Assembly: GCF_000816845.1 (NCBI RefSeq)
Contig: NZ_CP006879.1
Span: 186,001 to 250,000, forward strand
DNA from: Rhizobium gallicum bv. gallicum R602sp
GTDB taxonomy: Bacteria > Pseudomonadota > Alphaproteobacteria > Rhizobiales > Rhizobiaceae
Direction of reading: 5' to 3'
DNA length: 64,000 nt
Part shown: positions 9,232 through 18,942 of the stretch, piece by piece
Layout: every line of letters starts with the position of its first letter
How positions within the stretch are numbered: the stretch's first letter is position 1
Made by a program: the position numbers and the translations under genes
The notes under the pieces: model-generated
The model's database searches: none
What the model was told of the DNA's origin: nothing
Seen by the model: the letters and a program-made list of their open reading frames with translations, nothing else

Positions 9232-9706
9232 GCCCCTTGTCGTAGCAGAGTTGGGCAGTGTTTTGCCAATTTAGTCCGCTGACGTGGTCGGGTTGGCCTC
9301 ACAGATCAGATTCTGATTGCCTCAAAGGGTCTGAATTCATTCCTTCGGCTGTACCTCCCAGTAATCCCTCAGCGCACCGAAGAGATCGAGGCCGAGCTGG
9401 CTCACGGATACGGCATCGGTAGCTCCGAGCGGACGCCGACCTTTCTAACACTCTCTTGGGAAGGCAGAAGTTCATAACCGGACGCCTTGCCAATGTGGAT
9501 CGCCACCGTCGCCCGGATTCCGGATCGGTGTGAAGTTTTGAGACTCGATCCCCGGCTGTTGTGAGGTTCTCTACGCCGTCGATTGAGGCCGATGGCGATT
9601 TCATCAATGGATTCAGCGGAACCGAGTCCGCCTCGATGTGATGCGCTATACCTGCGAAAGTTCCCGCGAATGGCGATGGTATTATTTTCCCGAACCGCGA
9701 TTTTCA
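9232..9706. other. Stretch without a recognisable gene
   Basis: Several short frames overlap on the minus strand (9299-9731), none with a recognisable product or convincing start. It may be decayed coding sequence. Confidence 0.45.
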
Positions 9707-10345
9707 TCATGCCACAAGCATCGGGGGGCAACTATCGATGCGGAATTGCAGGCCCTTCAATGCGCCCGGAAAAATGAGGCCCTTCGACATCACGTCATCA
9801 GGTTCCACAAAAACCGGGTCGAGCACAGGTCGGCAACACTGGAAACGCGCCGCCGCGTCTGCAATCGATATCAGGGGGGAATGATAAGGCTCCCTTCCGT
9901 CGCCTCCGACAAGGACGATTTTCCCGGCAAGAGGTTTGAGGCAGCCATCAAAACGGGTGAAGGCGGTGAGCCCATCTCGCAGTGCTTCTTCATCTAGGAA
10001 TAGCGAGTGCATATCGTCAAAGCGGATCATCTCGATCAGTGGACTGCCGACCAAATCATAGATTGGCGAAAAGCTGATGCCGATTTGAAGCTCGACAGCT
10101 CGAAAGAGTGTCGTTTCCGAGTCCAATACGTATGCAATATTGTTCATTCCTTGACCCTCAATTTCTTTAAAGCGATCTCGTCCTTCTAACGCGTGACAAA
10201 GAGGCTCAGCAACTTGCGTGACCAACCCTGCATAGCAGCGCCATGCCGCAATATGGTGATTTTCACCCGGTTGTGCAAACGTCTTATGCGCCAATTTGAT
10301 AAGTTTGTAGGGATTGAGTTGGCGAATGTCTGACGAAACGAACAT
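9707..10345 (-). CDS. Hypothetical protein, 212 residues
   Basis: An uninterrupted frame beginning MFVSSDIRQLNPYKLIKLAH. It has no signal peptide, membrane segment or motif that I recognise. Mid-protein segments such as IGISFSPIYDLVGSPLIEMIRFDD and GKIVLVGGDGREPYHSPLI look like a real globular protein. It lies alone between two gene-poor stretches, so neighbours give no hint. Confidence 0.5.
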   Translation of the reverse strand: MFVSSDIRQLNPYKLIKLAHKTFAQPGENHHIAAWRCYAGLVTQVAEPLCHALEGRDRFKEIEGQGMNNIAYVLDSETTLFRAVELQIGISFSPIYDLVGSPLIEMIRFDDMHSLFLDEEALRDGLTAFTRFDGCLKPLAGKIVLVGGDGREPYHSPLISIADAAARFQCCRPVLDPVFVEPDDVMSKGLIFPGALKGLQFRIDSCPPMLVA

Positions 10346-11044
10346 TAACTGACGTTGAAATTACACAATAATCAGACACTTTTGTGTCGAAAGCAGGAGG
10401 GAGGCTGCATCAGGACTGCGCCAACTTTGTAGCAAAAGTTCTGTCGAGGGTTTCGGGCGATTATTTCCGTCAAGCTATATCGTTCAGTTGCTATACAATC
10501 CATGGTAGATAACAGAGCCGCTACCGTTTGAGAATTGGATTGCACAATTCGATCCATGGCAGCTAGAGAAACTCCGCCTTTCATGGCCGTCGCCTTTGTC
10601 GTCAATCGACAAATCGCCACTCCGGCCGCCGCCTTTCTGTAGCAGGCCTATGTGGGCATCGCCGTCCAACAGCCGACGCATGCAGCCGTCAGTGAATGGC
10701 CGAGAGCCGAGAAGGCTCCATGCGGGTGCAGGACAAAAGGCCGCCATGCCTACACAGGGCGTCCGGTGCGAGACCAGGAAATGCAACGACGGTTCTCACC
10801 AAGCTCACCAAATGCACGGGTAGCCAATTTGGCGCAACTGGGTAATCCGTACACGAAGTAACTCCAGTATGAGAGGCATATATATCGTTGATAATAAAGA
10901 TAAATTTATGCGCGCGACGCCAAGAGAATGAGGTTCCGCCACATTGAAATGCGCCAAACGTGATCGAAATCGCGATATTAATGGTTCCAAGCACATTACT
11001 TTTCCGTATAAAGAGGCTCTGGAGCATTAACCTCAGTCGGAGCA
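10346..11044. other. Gene-poor stretch upstream of the second XRE gene
   Basis: Only short overlapping frames occur here on both strands, with no recognisable product. The AT-richer final 150 bases (10860-11010) probably contain the promoter of the XRE-type gene at 11045. Confidence 0.45.
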
Positions 11045-11578
11045 ATGTCAGGACCATCATTGAAGCAATGGATTAATGAACTCGGTTTGCAACAAGTCGA
11101 TGATCCGGGCATCGACAAACCGGTCTATCGAAAACCTTTTGACGGGCGGATTGCACTTAGCGCCGAACTGGAAAAACAGATCAGCATCAGTCTTCGCGAA
11201 GCCCGCGATAAGCGAAAACTGCCTCGCTCGAAACTCGCGCCCTTGCTTGGCATCAGCGAGCAGGTCTACGGCCGCTACGAAAATAAAGTCTCCCGTCTCA
11301 CGGTGGGCCGACTGATTCATCTCTGTGAGGTTTTGGATGCAACTCCGGAAGAGATTATCGCGCCGGCAGCACCCCACCTTTGGGGCGAAACTGAAACCAA
11401 AGCGGTTCTTCTGTTGGCTACTATCGAGAAGTTGCGGACCTTCGATGAAGAGATTTTACGCGATGTTTTCAGCTTACTAAGCCGCATAGAAGAGACCTGT
11501 GGCGATAGCGGCGATGGTGCGGCGAACGCCGCGCCTTCGTGCGCCACTGCAGTCGATGGCGAAACGGGAAGCAGATGA
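11045..11578 (+). CDS. XRE-type helix-turn-helix regulator (paralog 2)
   Basis: A 177-residue protein starting MSGPSLKQWINELGLQQVDD. The helix-turn-helix region is REARDKRKLPRSKLAPLLGI followed by SEQVYGRYENKVSRLTVGRL, then IHLCEVLDATPEEIIAPAAPHLWGE. It shares the N-terminal IDKPVYRKPFDGRI block and the APHLWG block with the XRE protein at 6198. GGAG precedes the ATG. It sits just before the nodD stump and nod box, which makes nodulation-gene regulation worth testing, but nothing in the sequence proves it. Confidence 0.8.
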   Translation: MSGPSLKQWINELGLQQVDDPGIDKPVYRKPFDGRIALSAELEKQISISLREARDKRKLPRSKLAPLLGISEQVYGRYENKVSRLTVGRLIHLCEVLDATPEEIIAPAAPHLWGETETKAVLLLATIEKLRTFDEEILRDVFSLLSRIEETCGDSGDGAANAAPSCATAVDGETGSR

Positions 11579-11706
11579 CAGCGTCAAAAAATAGAACGGC
11601 GTCGGTCCCGGATGAAGTTTTATCAGAAAACCAAGACCAAACGCTCCGCGCCGTCGCAGGCTGCCGAGGCGAGCCTTGCGCACGCGGCGTTGGGACAAAT
11701 TCCTAG
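11575..11706 (+). CDS. Possible 43-residue coupled ORF
   Basis: The ATG overlaps the stop of the XRE gene (ATGA), and the frame MTASKNRTASVPDEVLSENQ... runs to TAG at 11704. No family is recognised. A comparable overlapping ORF follows paralog 1, but the two products do not look alike, so support is weak. Confidence 0.22.
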   Translation: MTASKNRTASVPDEVLSENQDQTLRAVAGCRGEPCARGVGTNS

Positions 11707-11723
11707 CCATTCATCGTAACAGC

Positions 11724-11876
11724 TCAATCGCGGAAACAGGCGCGTAACCGGGCGAAGGCCGCACAGGTGGCCGGCTGGCTTAAGTTGGTGCTGCGTCCCG
11801 CCGCCATGAGGTTACGCTCGGTCATCAGCGCGTCGAGCGTAACGAGGAGGTTCAGGTCAAAGTCCTTGAAACGCAT
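11724..11876 (-). pseudogene. nodD: Truncated nodD remnant
   Basis: The first 50 codons of a LysR-type nodD remain: [20 protein letters not shown], then a partly changed helix-turn-helix ([20 protein letters not shown]) and a stop. The inducer-binding domain, about 260 residues, is missing. It is divergent from the nod box in the classical nodD-nodA arrangement, which shows that a complete nodD once stood here. It cannot act as an activator, so the nod operon must rely on a NodD encoded elsewhere. Confidence 0.85.
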
Positions 11877-11886
11877 GTTTCCATCT

Positions 11887-11934
11887 ATCCATAACGTGGA
11901 TGCATGCCATCCAAACAATCAATTTTACCAATCT
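11887..11934 (+). promoter_or_regulatory. nod box upstream of nodA
   Basis: A 48-base sequence closely matching the nod box consensus: ATCCATAACGTGGATG at the left, ATCCAAACAATCAATTTTAC at the right, ending CCAATCT. It lies about 270 bases before the nodA start and only 10 bases from the nodD stump. NodD bound here with a flavonoid inducer switches on the operon. No other nod box was seen in the window. Confidence 0.93.
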
Positions 11935-12206
11935 CCCGATGATGCATTAGGGAAATGTCGATAACCCGACAAGTTTGGCAATTGCCGGACAAGTAGGTCG
12001 GCATAAGTCTACGAGCGGCTAAGGAAGGTCGGAAGTATTGAGAGAGTTTTTCATCTCAAGCGCGAGGACTGTCGAAAAGTTCTACCATCCCGATTGGCTG
12101 ATATCGCGATCCCTGGCGACAGTGTCTGACGCGCAGCGAACGGACCGCCTGCTTCGATCGCACAATGCGTGCTTCAAGACAACACCAAGAAAAAGGAGGT
12201 CTTTGC

Positions 12207-12797
12207 ATGCGCTCTGAGGTGCGGTGGAGGCTGTGCTGGGAAAACGAGTTGGAACTCGCCGACCATGTCGAACTCGCCGAGTTCTTTCGCAAAACCTATG
12301 GACCGACTGGGGTCTTTAATGCAAAGCCGTTCGAAGGTAGTCGAAGCTGGGCCGGAGCAAGACCTGAACTTCGGGCAATCGCCTATGACTCAAGTGGTGT
12401 GGCGGCTCATATGGGATTGCTGCGCCGTTTCATCAAGGTTGACGGAGTCGACCTGCTGGTGGCTGAACTAGGCTTGTATGGGGTGCGTCCGAATCTTGAG
12501 GGACTCGGAATCGCCCATTCGATCCATGTCATGTTTCCGACACTGCAGGAGCTTCAAGTTCCATTCGCTTTCGGCACGGTTCGGCCAGAGCTGCGGAAAC
12601 ATATCGCAAGGTTCGGCCGTCACGGTATGGTGACGATTTTGTCGGAAATCCGCGTGCGGTCCACCCTCCCACACGCGCGTATCGATCTGCCGCCCACGCG
12701 CGTCGAGGATCCACTGGTCATCGTTCTGCCAGTTGGACGTTCGATGTCCGATTGGCCCACCGGTACGATGATCGATCGGAACGGACCGGAACTATGA
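12207..12797 (+). CDS. nodA: Nod factor N-acyltransferase NodA
   Basis: Transfers a fatty acyl chain to the free amino group of the de-N-acetylated chitin oligosaccharide made by NodC and NodB. The 196-residue protein begins [20 protein letters not shown], as in other NodA proteins, and contains [19 protein letters not shown] and [24 protein letters not shown] lies 10 bases before this ATG, so it is preferred over the ATG at 12165. It is the first gene of the operon behind the nod box, and nodB overlaps its stop by 4 bases. The type of acyl chain cannot be read safely from the sequence. Confidence 0.97.
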   Translation: MRSEVRWRLCWENELELADHVELAEFFRKTYGPTGVFNAKPFEGSRSWAGARPELRAIAYDSSGVAAHMGLLRRFIKVDGVDLLVAELGLYGVRPNLEGLGIAHSIHVMFPTLQELQVPFAFGTVRPELRKHIARFGRHGMVTILSEIRVRSTLPHARIDLPPTRVEDPLVIVLPVGRSMSDWPTGTMIDRNGPEL

Positions 12798-13453
12798 CAC
12801 ACCGCGATTGCTTATGCGAGGTGCCCAGCGAGTACGCTGACGGCACCGGCCAGCGCAGCGTTTATTTGACGTTCGACGACGGTCCTCATCCATTTTGCAC
12901 GCCGGAAGTTCTCGATGTGTTGGCTGAACACCGGGTACCGGCGACTTTCTTCGTCATCGGCGAGTACGCGGCAGATCAGCCAAAACTGATCCAACGAATG
13001 ATTGCAGAAGGGCACGAAGTCGCTAACCACACGATGACACATCCGGACTTGTCCACATGCGGACCCGGCGAAGTGCAACGTCAAATACTCGAGGCGAACA
13101 GAGCCATCACCATGGCGTCACGGCAGGCCTCAGTGCGGCACATCCGCGCACCGTATGGGATCTGGACCGAAGAAGTGCTCACTACGGCGGCGAGCGCTGG
13201 ACTGGCCGCCGTCCACTGGTCGGTAGATCCGCGAGACTGGTCTCTTCCCGGGGTGGACGCCATTGTCGATGCAGTGCTCGGATCTATCCGGCCGGGCGCA
13301 ATTGTGCTCTTGCACGACGGATGCCCCCCCAGCGAATTGCAACCGGGCACTGACGCCAGTCTGCGCTACCAGACCATCGCGGCGCTATCCAGCATCATTC
13401 CAGCTTTGCATGACCGCGGATTTGTAATCCGCGCGCTTCCTCAAGACCACTGA
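12794..13453 (+). CDS. nodB: Chitooligosaccharide deacetylase NodB
   Basis: Removes the N-acetyl group from the non-reducing end of the chitin oligosaccharide. The 219-residue protein is a carbohydrate esterase 4 (NodB-homology) domain: catalytic and metal aspartates in TFDDGPHPF (Asp28, Asp29), metal histidines in [10 protein letters not shown] (His79, His83), RAPYG, and LLHDGCPP near the C-terminus. The ATG overlaps the nodA stop as ATGA. The in-frame ATG at 12752 lies within nodA and would add 14 residues not found in the family. Confidence 0.97.
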   Translation: MTHRDCLCEVPSEYADGTGQRSVYLTFDDGPHPFCTPEVLDVLAEHRVPATFFVIGEYAADQPKLIQRMIAEGHEVANHTMTHPDLSTCGPGEVQRQILEANRAITMASRQASVRHIRAPYGIWTEEVLTTAASAGLAAVHWSVDPRDWSLPGVDAIVDAVLGSIRPGAIVLLHDGCPPSELQPGTDASLRYQTIAALSSIIPALHDRGFVIRALPQDH

Positions 13454-13465
13454 AAGCGATATTCC

Positions 13466-14824
13466 ATGAATCTGCTTGACACAACTAGCACTGTCGCCAT
13501 CTCGCTCTATGCGCTGCTCTCGACTGCTTATAAAAGCATGCAGGTCGTTTACTCTGTGCCGGCAAACAATTCATCAGCGTCGGAGGACCTGGTCGGCTCC
13601 GACCAGCTGCCGAGCGTGGATGTCATCGTCCCCTGTTTCAACGAAGACCCGCGCACGCTTTCGGAGTGCCTGGCTTCCATTGCAAACCAGGAATACGCCG
13701 GAGAAGTCCGAGTCTATGTGGTTGATGACGGTTCCAGAAATCGCGACGCTGTCACACCGGTACATGCCGCCTATGCGCTCGACCCTATGTTCAATGTCAT
13801 TCTGCTTCCCGAGAACGTTGGAAAGCGCAAGGCGCAGATCGCCGCGATACGCCGCTCCTCTGGAGATTTGGTGCTGAACGTCGACTCAGACACAATACTC
13901 GCGTCCGACGTCATCGCGAAGCTCGTACCGAAGATGCAAGATCCAGCGGTCGGCGCGGCCATGGGGCAGTTGACGGCCAGTAATCGGAGCGACACTTGGT
14001 TGACCCGGTTGATCGATATGGAATACTGGCTGGCTTGCAACGAGGAGCGTGCGGCACAGGCTCGCTTCGGTGCCGTTATGTGCTGCTGCGGCCCATGTGC
14101 TATGTATCGCCGGTCCGCGCTCCTTTCGCTGCTCGATCAGTACGAGTCGCAATTTTTTCGGGGCAAGCCAAGCGACTTCGGCGAGGATCGCCATCTCACC
14201 ATCCTCATGCTGAAGGCAGGATTTCGAACCGAGTACGTTCCAGGCGCTATCGCGGCTACAGTCGTTCCGGACAAACTAGGACCGTATCTGCGCCAACAAC
14301 TTCGCTGGGCACGCAGCACGTTCCGGGACACGTTGCTTGGGCTGCGCCTACTGCCCGGCCTCGATCGCTATCTCACGCTGGACGTGGTCGGACAGAATCT
14401 CGGCCCGCTCCTGCTCGCGCTATCGGTACTAACGGGGCTCGCAGAGCTCGCACTGACAGACACCGTGCCTTGGTGGACAGGCCTGATGATCGTGTCCATG
14501 ACCATGATTCGCTGCACCGTGGTCGCTTTTCGTGCTCGCCAACTTCGATTTCTTTGCTTTTCGCTGCACACATTCATCAACATCTTTCTCCTGCTGCCCC
14601 TGAAAGCCTATGCGTTGTGCACATTGAGCAATAGCGATTGGCTGTCGCGCGGCTCTACTGCCAACGCATCAAACAAGGGGGGAAAGCAGGCCCCCATCCA
14701 AAGTCCGATCGCTGAATCAAGCACTACCGAATACTCGGGCCATGCGGCTCCGCTTCGCAGGTTCAATCTCGCGCGGGATTCTGCGAGGCCGATGGCATCT
14801 GACGTCGTTTGCAGCGACGAGTGA
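13466..14824 (+). CDS. nodC: Chitooligosaccharide synthase NodC
   Basis: Inner-membrane family 2 glycosyltransferase that polymerises UDP-GlcNAc into the Nod-factor backbone and sets its length. The 452-residue protein has an N-terminal hydrophobic segment, the catalytic motifs VVDDGS, NVDSDT, GEDRH and the processivity motif QQLRW, then several C-terminal membrane segments (about residues 310-390). It starts 12 bases after nodB. The hydrophilic C-terminal tail beyond about residue 400 is typical of rhizobial NodC. nodS follows at once. Confidence 0.97.
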   Translation: MNLLDTTSTVAISLYALLSTAYKSMQVVYSVPANNSSASEDLVGSDQLPSVDVIVPCFNEDPRTLSECLASIANQEYAGEVRVYVVDDGSRNRDAVTPVHAAYALDPMFNVILLPENVGKRKAQIAAIRRSSGDLVLNVDSDTILASDVIAKLVPKMQDPAVGAAMGQLTASNRSDTWLTRLIDMEYWLACNEERAAQARFGAVMCCCGPCAMYRRSALLSLLDQYESQFFRGKPSDFGEDRHLTILMLKAGFRTEYVPGAIAATVVPDKLGPYLRQQLRWARSTFRDTLLGLRLLPGLDRYLTLDVVGQNLGPLLLALSVLTGLAELALTDTVPWWTGLMIVSMTMIRCTVVAFRARQLRFLCFSLHTFINIFLLLPLKAYALCTLSNSDWLSRGSTANASNKGGKQAPIQSPIAESSTTEYSGHAAPLRRFNLARDSARPMASDVVCSDE

Positions 14825-14844
14825 CAGTTACTTTACCTAGGTGG

Positions 14845-15459
14845 ATGAGTTTGACCCAGAACATGAATCATGAATTGCTCAGTCGGGAACTGGCCGCAGA
14901 CGATCCGTGGCGGCTCGACGGCAATCCGTTCGAGCGGGAGCGTCACACGCAAATGCTCCGACTGTCTCTTAACCAAGGTTCGATCACAAATGCACTCGAA
15001 GTAGGCTGCGCTGCCGGCGCATTCACGGAGAGACTAGCGCCCAACTGCCAGCGGCTCACGGTGATCGATGTCGTGCCGCGAGCGATTGCTCTAGCACGTC
15101 GACGAATGGGGGAGCCGCCGCACATCAGCTGGATAGTCTCCGATGTTCAGCAGTTTTCGGCTGACGAGCTGTTCGACCTGATCGTTGTGGCGGAGGTTCT
15201 CTACTATGTCGGAGACATAGCCGAGATGCGCGCGGCGGTCCGAAACTTGGTACAGCTGCTTGCGCCAGGCGGGCACCTGGTTTTCGGATCGGCACGCGAT
15301 GCCAATTGCCGGCGCTGGGGTCACGCTGCCGGCGCTGAGACAGTCATCGCCATGCTGAACGAAACCTTGGTCGAGGTAGAGCGTCTCGAGTGCCGGGGTG
15401 AATCGGTCAACGAAGACTGCTTGCTCGCCCGTTTCCGGAATCCGGAATCCGGTTCCTGA
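14845..15459 (+). CDS. nodS: Nod factor N-methyltransferase NodS
   Basis: S-adenosylmethionine-dependent methyltransferase that N-methylates the terminal glucosamine of the deacetylated oligosaccharide. The protein of about 204 residues contains WRLDGNPFERERHTQMLRLS, the SAM-binding loop LEVGCAAGAFTERL, and VVAEVLYYVG. The start is uncertain: ATG at 14809 overlaps nodC by 16 bases, 14845 and 14863 are in-frame alternatives, and none has a clear ribosome site; 14845 gives a length close to known NodS proteins. nodS and nodU side by side are typical of broad-host-range and tropical rhizobia. Confidence 0.93.
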   Translation: MSLTQNMNHELLSRELAADDPWRLDGNPFERERHTQMLRLSLNQGSITNALEVGCAAGAFTERLAPNCQRLTVIDVVPRAIALARRRMGEPPHISWIVSDVQQFSADELFDLIVVAEVLYYVGDIAEMRAAVRNLVQLLAPGGHLVFGSARDANCRRWGHAAGAETVIAMLNETLVEVERLECRGESVNEDCLLARFRNPESGS

Positions 15460-15492
15460 TGAATCGAATTGTCGACTAGACATGGAGACACT

Positions 15493-17202
15493 ATGCGCAT
15501 CTGTGGTATCAAGCTGACCCATGACGGGGCGATCGCCCTGATCGAAGAGGGACGCCTCGTCTTCTGCGTCGAGCAGGAGAAGCGGGACAACAATCCACGA
15601 TATCAAACGATCGACAATCTCGACGCTGTCGTCACCGCTTTGGCGGAACACGGTCTGAATCCGTGCGATGTTGATCAGTTCGTGATCGACGGCTGGGATG
15701 GTGAGGACGAGTCGCAGTTCCAGGTCCTCAGTGGCGTGGTTCCCCTAACACTCAAGGGGGCGCCTTATGTTGAACGCCATGCCGAGGGCCTTCTCGATTG
15801 CCTCGACGGCTCCGGCTTGCTGCTCGATGACCGGGTTTTTCCTTATAAGAGCTATCCCCATGTGACGGGCCATGTGGCCTCCGCATACTGCACCAGCCCC
15901 TTTGCGACGGCCGGACAACCCGCGTTCTGCTTGGTGTGGGATGGCTGCATCTTTCCGCGCCTCTATTACGTCGAGGGCCGGGGCGCACGGTTCCTCGAAT
16001 GCTTGTCCCCGGTGATAGGCCAAGCCTACGCTGCCGCGGGCCATTATTTCGGACCTTATAAGCGGGCGAGCCGCGGTGGTTGGGATCTAGGTGTCGCCGG
16101 CAAGCTGATGGCTTATATAGCACTGGGGTCGGTTGATGAAGACATCGTGGCGGTGTTTCAGGAGCTCTACGAGGAGCGCTTTGCGGCCAACACCGAGGCT
16201 GCCCGTCGTTACCGCGCGGACATCAACAACGCAGATACGACGCTTGCGGCTGTGCATGATTTCTTCGATGCCAGCGTCCTTCGATTGGGGGAAAAGCCAC
16301 CCGAAGATGTGCTGGCATCGTTTCATCTCTTTCTCGAGCGTCTCCTCGTTCGCGAGATGACAATTGCCTTGAAGCGCCATCCGTTTCCAGGACAGCGAAA
16401 TTTGTGCATCGTCGGCGGTTGCGGCCTCAATATCAAATGGAACAGTGCACTGCGCGGGGCGGGCCTGTTCGATTCCGTCTGGGTACCGCCTTTTCCGAAT
16501 GACAGCGGCTCGGCAATCGGTGCCGCTTGCAGCGCCATGGTGGCGCAGCAAGGCTTCGTACCGCTGGAATGGTCGGTCTACAGTGGCTCGGTCCTGCAAA
16601 GTGGCCATGTGCCGCCCGGATGGGAGGCCACGCCGTGCAGTATGCCGGAACTCGCCAGCATCCTCGCCGGCAACAAGCCCGTTATTTTCCTTTCCGGGCG
16701 CGCCGAGCTTGGACCACGGGCGTTAGGCGGTAGAAGCATTCTCGCAGCCGCGACTTCGCCGGAAATGAAGGATTTTCTGAACGAAGTCAAACTTCGCGAA
16801 CACTTCCGTCCGGTGGCTCCGATATGCCTGGAGGACCGTGCGCCGGAAATATTCAGCCCCGGAACGCCGGATCCCTACATGTTGTTCGATCACGAGACGC
16901 GAATGGAATGGCAGGACAAAATCCCCGCTGTTGTCCATCTCGACGGATCTGCGCGACTTCAAACGATATCCAGAAGCTCTCAACACAAAGTCGCCGAGCT
17001 ACTCGTTGAATATGAAAAACTCACGGGCATTCCGCTGCTTTGCAACACGAGTGCCAATTACCATGGACGTGGCTTTTTCCCGGATGCAGCTGCAGCCTGC
17101 GAGTGGGGACGCGTTGAACACATATGGTGCGACGGCCAGCTGTTCACGAAAACGCAGGTAACTGAGCGATCGCCAGACGACGCGACCTTCACGGTAAGAT
17201 GA
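15493..17202 (+). CDS. nodU: Nod factor carbamoyltransferase NodU
   Basis: O-carbamoylates the non-reducing terminal residue of the Nod factor (usually at C6) using carbamoyl phosphate and ATP. The 569-residue protein belongs to the NodU/HypF carbamoyltransferase family: N-terminal [20 protein letters not shown], metal and ATP site residues in [10 protein letters not shown] and [13 protein letters not shown], and the C-terminal [19 protein letters not shown] block. GGAG lies five bases before the ATG at 15493; an upstream ATG at 15469 would add eight atypical residues. Its stop overlaps the nodI start (ATGA). Confidence 0.96.
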   Translation: MRICGIKLTHDGAIALIEEGRLVFCVEQEKRDNNPRYQTIDNLDAVVTALAEHGLNPCDVDQFVIDGWDGEDESQFQVLSGVVPLTLKGAPYVERHAEGLLDCLDGSGLLLDDRVFPYKSYPHVTGHVASAYCTSPFATAGQPAFCLVWDGCIFPRLYYVEGRGARFLECLSPVIGQAYAAAGHYFGPYKRASRGGWDLGVAGKLMAYIALGSVDEDIVAVFQELYEERFAANTEAARRYRADINNADTTLAAVHDFFDASVLRLGEKPPEDVLASFHLFLERLLVREMTIALKRHPFPGQRNLCIVGGCGLNIKWNSALRGAGLFDSVWVPPFPNDSGSAIGAACSAMVAQQGFVPLEWSVYSGSVLQSGHVPPGWEATPCSMPELASILAGNKPVIFLSGRAELGPRALGGRSILAAATSPEMKDFLNEVKLREHFRPVAPICLEDRAPEIFSPGTPDPYMLFDHETRMEWQDKIPAVVHLDGSARLQTISRSSQHKVAELLVEYEKLTGIPLLCNTSANYHGRGFFPDAAAACEWGRVEHIWCDGQLFTKTQVTERSPDDATFTVR

Positions 17203-18122
17203 ACGCAATGTCCACGGTAGCAATCGATCTTGCCGGCGTAAGCAAGACATATGAGGACAAGGTCGTTGTCGACGGGTTGTCGTTCCGCGTTGCCGCAGGG
17301 GAATGCTTCGGCCTGCTGGGACCGAACGGCGCGGGCAAAAGCACGATTGCGCGAATGGTCCTCGGCATGACATCGCCTGATGCGGGGGAGATTACGGTGC
17401 TCGGCGTGCCGGTGCCGGCTCGCGCTCGCTTGGCCCGCGCGCGCATCGGCGTGGTCCCGCAGTTCGACAATCTCGACCTCGAGTTTACTGTGCGCGAAAA
17501 TCTATTGGTGTTCGGGCGCTACTTCGGCATGAGCACACGCGAGGTCGAAGCGGTGATCCCGTCGCTCCTCGAGTTCGCCCGCCTGGAGAGCAAGGCCCAT
17601 GCGCGCGTCTCTGAACTGTCCGGCGGCATGAAGCGGCGCCTGACGCTGGCGCGTGCGTTGATCAACGATCCGCAGCTGCTTGTAATGGACGAGCCGACCA
17701 CCGGTCTCGATCCGCACGGGCGCCACCTGATTTGGGAGCGCCTGCGTTCCCTACTGGCGCGCGGCATAACGATTATCTTGACGACCCACTTCATGGAAGA
17801 GGCCGAGCGGTTGTGCGATCGGCTGTGCGTGCTCGAAAGAGGTCGCAAGATCGCCGAAGGCCGCCCTCATGCGCTGATCGACGAGCAGATCGGGTGCCAG
17901 GTGATCGAGATCTACGGCGGCAATCCGCATGAACTGCGTTCGCTCATCAGCCCCTATGCGCAGCGCATCGAGGTGAGTGGCGAGACACTCTTTTGCTATG
18001 CGCCCGATCCGGAACAGGTGCGCCTGCAGCTGCGCGGGCATGCGGGTTTGCGTCTTCTGCAGCGGCCGCCAAATCTCGAGGATGTTTTTTTGCGGCTGAC
18101 CGGGCGCGAGATGGAGAAATGA
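17199..18122 (+). CDS. nodI: Nod factor export ABC ATPase NodI
   Basis: ATP-binding subunit of the NodIJ exporter that moves Nod factors across the inner membrane. The 307-residue protein has Walker [10 protein letters not shown], signature [15 protein letters not shown], Walker [14 protein letters not shown], and the H-loop in [13 protein letters not shown]. It overlaps the nodU stop by four bases; ATG at 17208 is an alternative start. nodJ follows after 3 bases. Confidence 0.96.
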   Translation: MNAMSTVAIDLAGVSKTYEDKVVVDGLSFRVAAGECFGLLGPNGAGKSTIARMVLGMTSPDAGEITVLGVPVPARARLARARIGVVPQFDNLDLEFTVRENLLVFGRYFGMSTREVEAVIPSLLEFARLESKAHARVSELSGGMKRRLTLARALINDPQLLVMDEPTTGLDPHGRHLIWERLRSLLARGITIILTTHFMEEAERLCDRLCVLERGRKIAEGRPHALIDEQIGCQVIEIYGGNPHELRSLISPYAQRIEVSGETLFCYAPDPEQVRLQLRGHAGLRLLQRPPNLEDVFLRLTGREMEK

Positions 18123-18125
18123 ACG

Positions 18126-18914
18126 ATGCGTGAACTGTGTGCTGCGGCACTGCCCGCCAACGCTTGGAACTGGATCGCAGTATGGCGCCGCAACTATCTG
18201 GCGTGGAAGAAGGTCGCGCTCGCGTCAATTCTCGGCAACCTGGCCGATCCTATGATCTACCTGTTCGGTCTCGGCTTTGGCCTCGGAGTCATCGTAGGTC
18301 GCGTTGACGGTACTTCGTATGTGGCGTTTTTGGCAGGCGGCATGGTCGCGACAAGCGCAATGACCTCTGCGACCTTCGAGACGATTTACGCGGCTTTCGC
18401 TCGCATGCACGCTCAGCGCACATGGGAAGCAATCCTCTACACACAGCTTACGCTTGGCGACATCGTTCTTGGCGAATTGGCGTGGGCAGCCACAAAGGCC
18501 TTTCTCGCCGGTACGGGAATAACAATTGTTGCCGCCGTGCTGGGCTATGCGGCGTGGCCGTCCATCCTCTATGCGCTGCCAGTCATCGCGCTCACCGGGT
18601 TAGCCTTCGCGAGCCTGGCAATGGTCATCACCGCGCTTGCTCCCAGTTACGACTACTTCGTGTTTTACCAGACGCTCGTCCTCACACCGATGTTGTTCCT
18701 GTGTGGCGCGGTCTTTCCAATCACTCAATTGCCCGACGTTTTTCAGCAGGCAGCACGTTTCTTGCCGCTGGCACATGCAATCGAGCTCATTCGTCCGGCC
18801 ATGCTTGGCCGTCCGGCCGACAGCATGGGCCTGCATATCGGCGCGCTCTGCATCTACGCGGTATTGCCGTTTTTCCTGTCGGCGGCACTGTTTCGTCGGC
18901 GTCTGATGCCTTGA
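18126..18914 (+). CDS. nodJ: Nod factor export ABC permease NodJ
   Basis: Integral membrane partner of NodI, of the ABC-2 permease family. The 262-residue protein has about six hydrophobic segments and the family-typical stretch [19 protein letters not shown] near the N-terminus, with [15 protein letters not shown] before the last helices. It ends the compact nodABCSUIJ run; the next gene starts 28 bases later with its own strong ribosome site. Confidence 0.95.
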   Translation: MRELCAAALPANAWNWIAVWRRNYLAWKKVALASILGNLADPMIYLFGLGFGLGVIVGRVDGTSYVAFLAGGMVATSAMTSATFETIYAAFARMHAQRTWEAILYTQLTLGDIVLGELAWAATKAFLAGTGITIVAAVLGYAAWPSILYALPVIALTGLAFASLAMVITALAPSYDYFVFYQTLVLTPMLFLCGAVFPITQLPDVFQQAARFLPLAHAIELIRPAMLGRPADSMGLHIGALCIYAVLPFFLSAALFRRRLMP

Positions 18915-18942
18915 CGCCACCCATACAAGAAGGAGATGCGCG

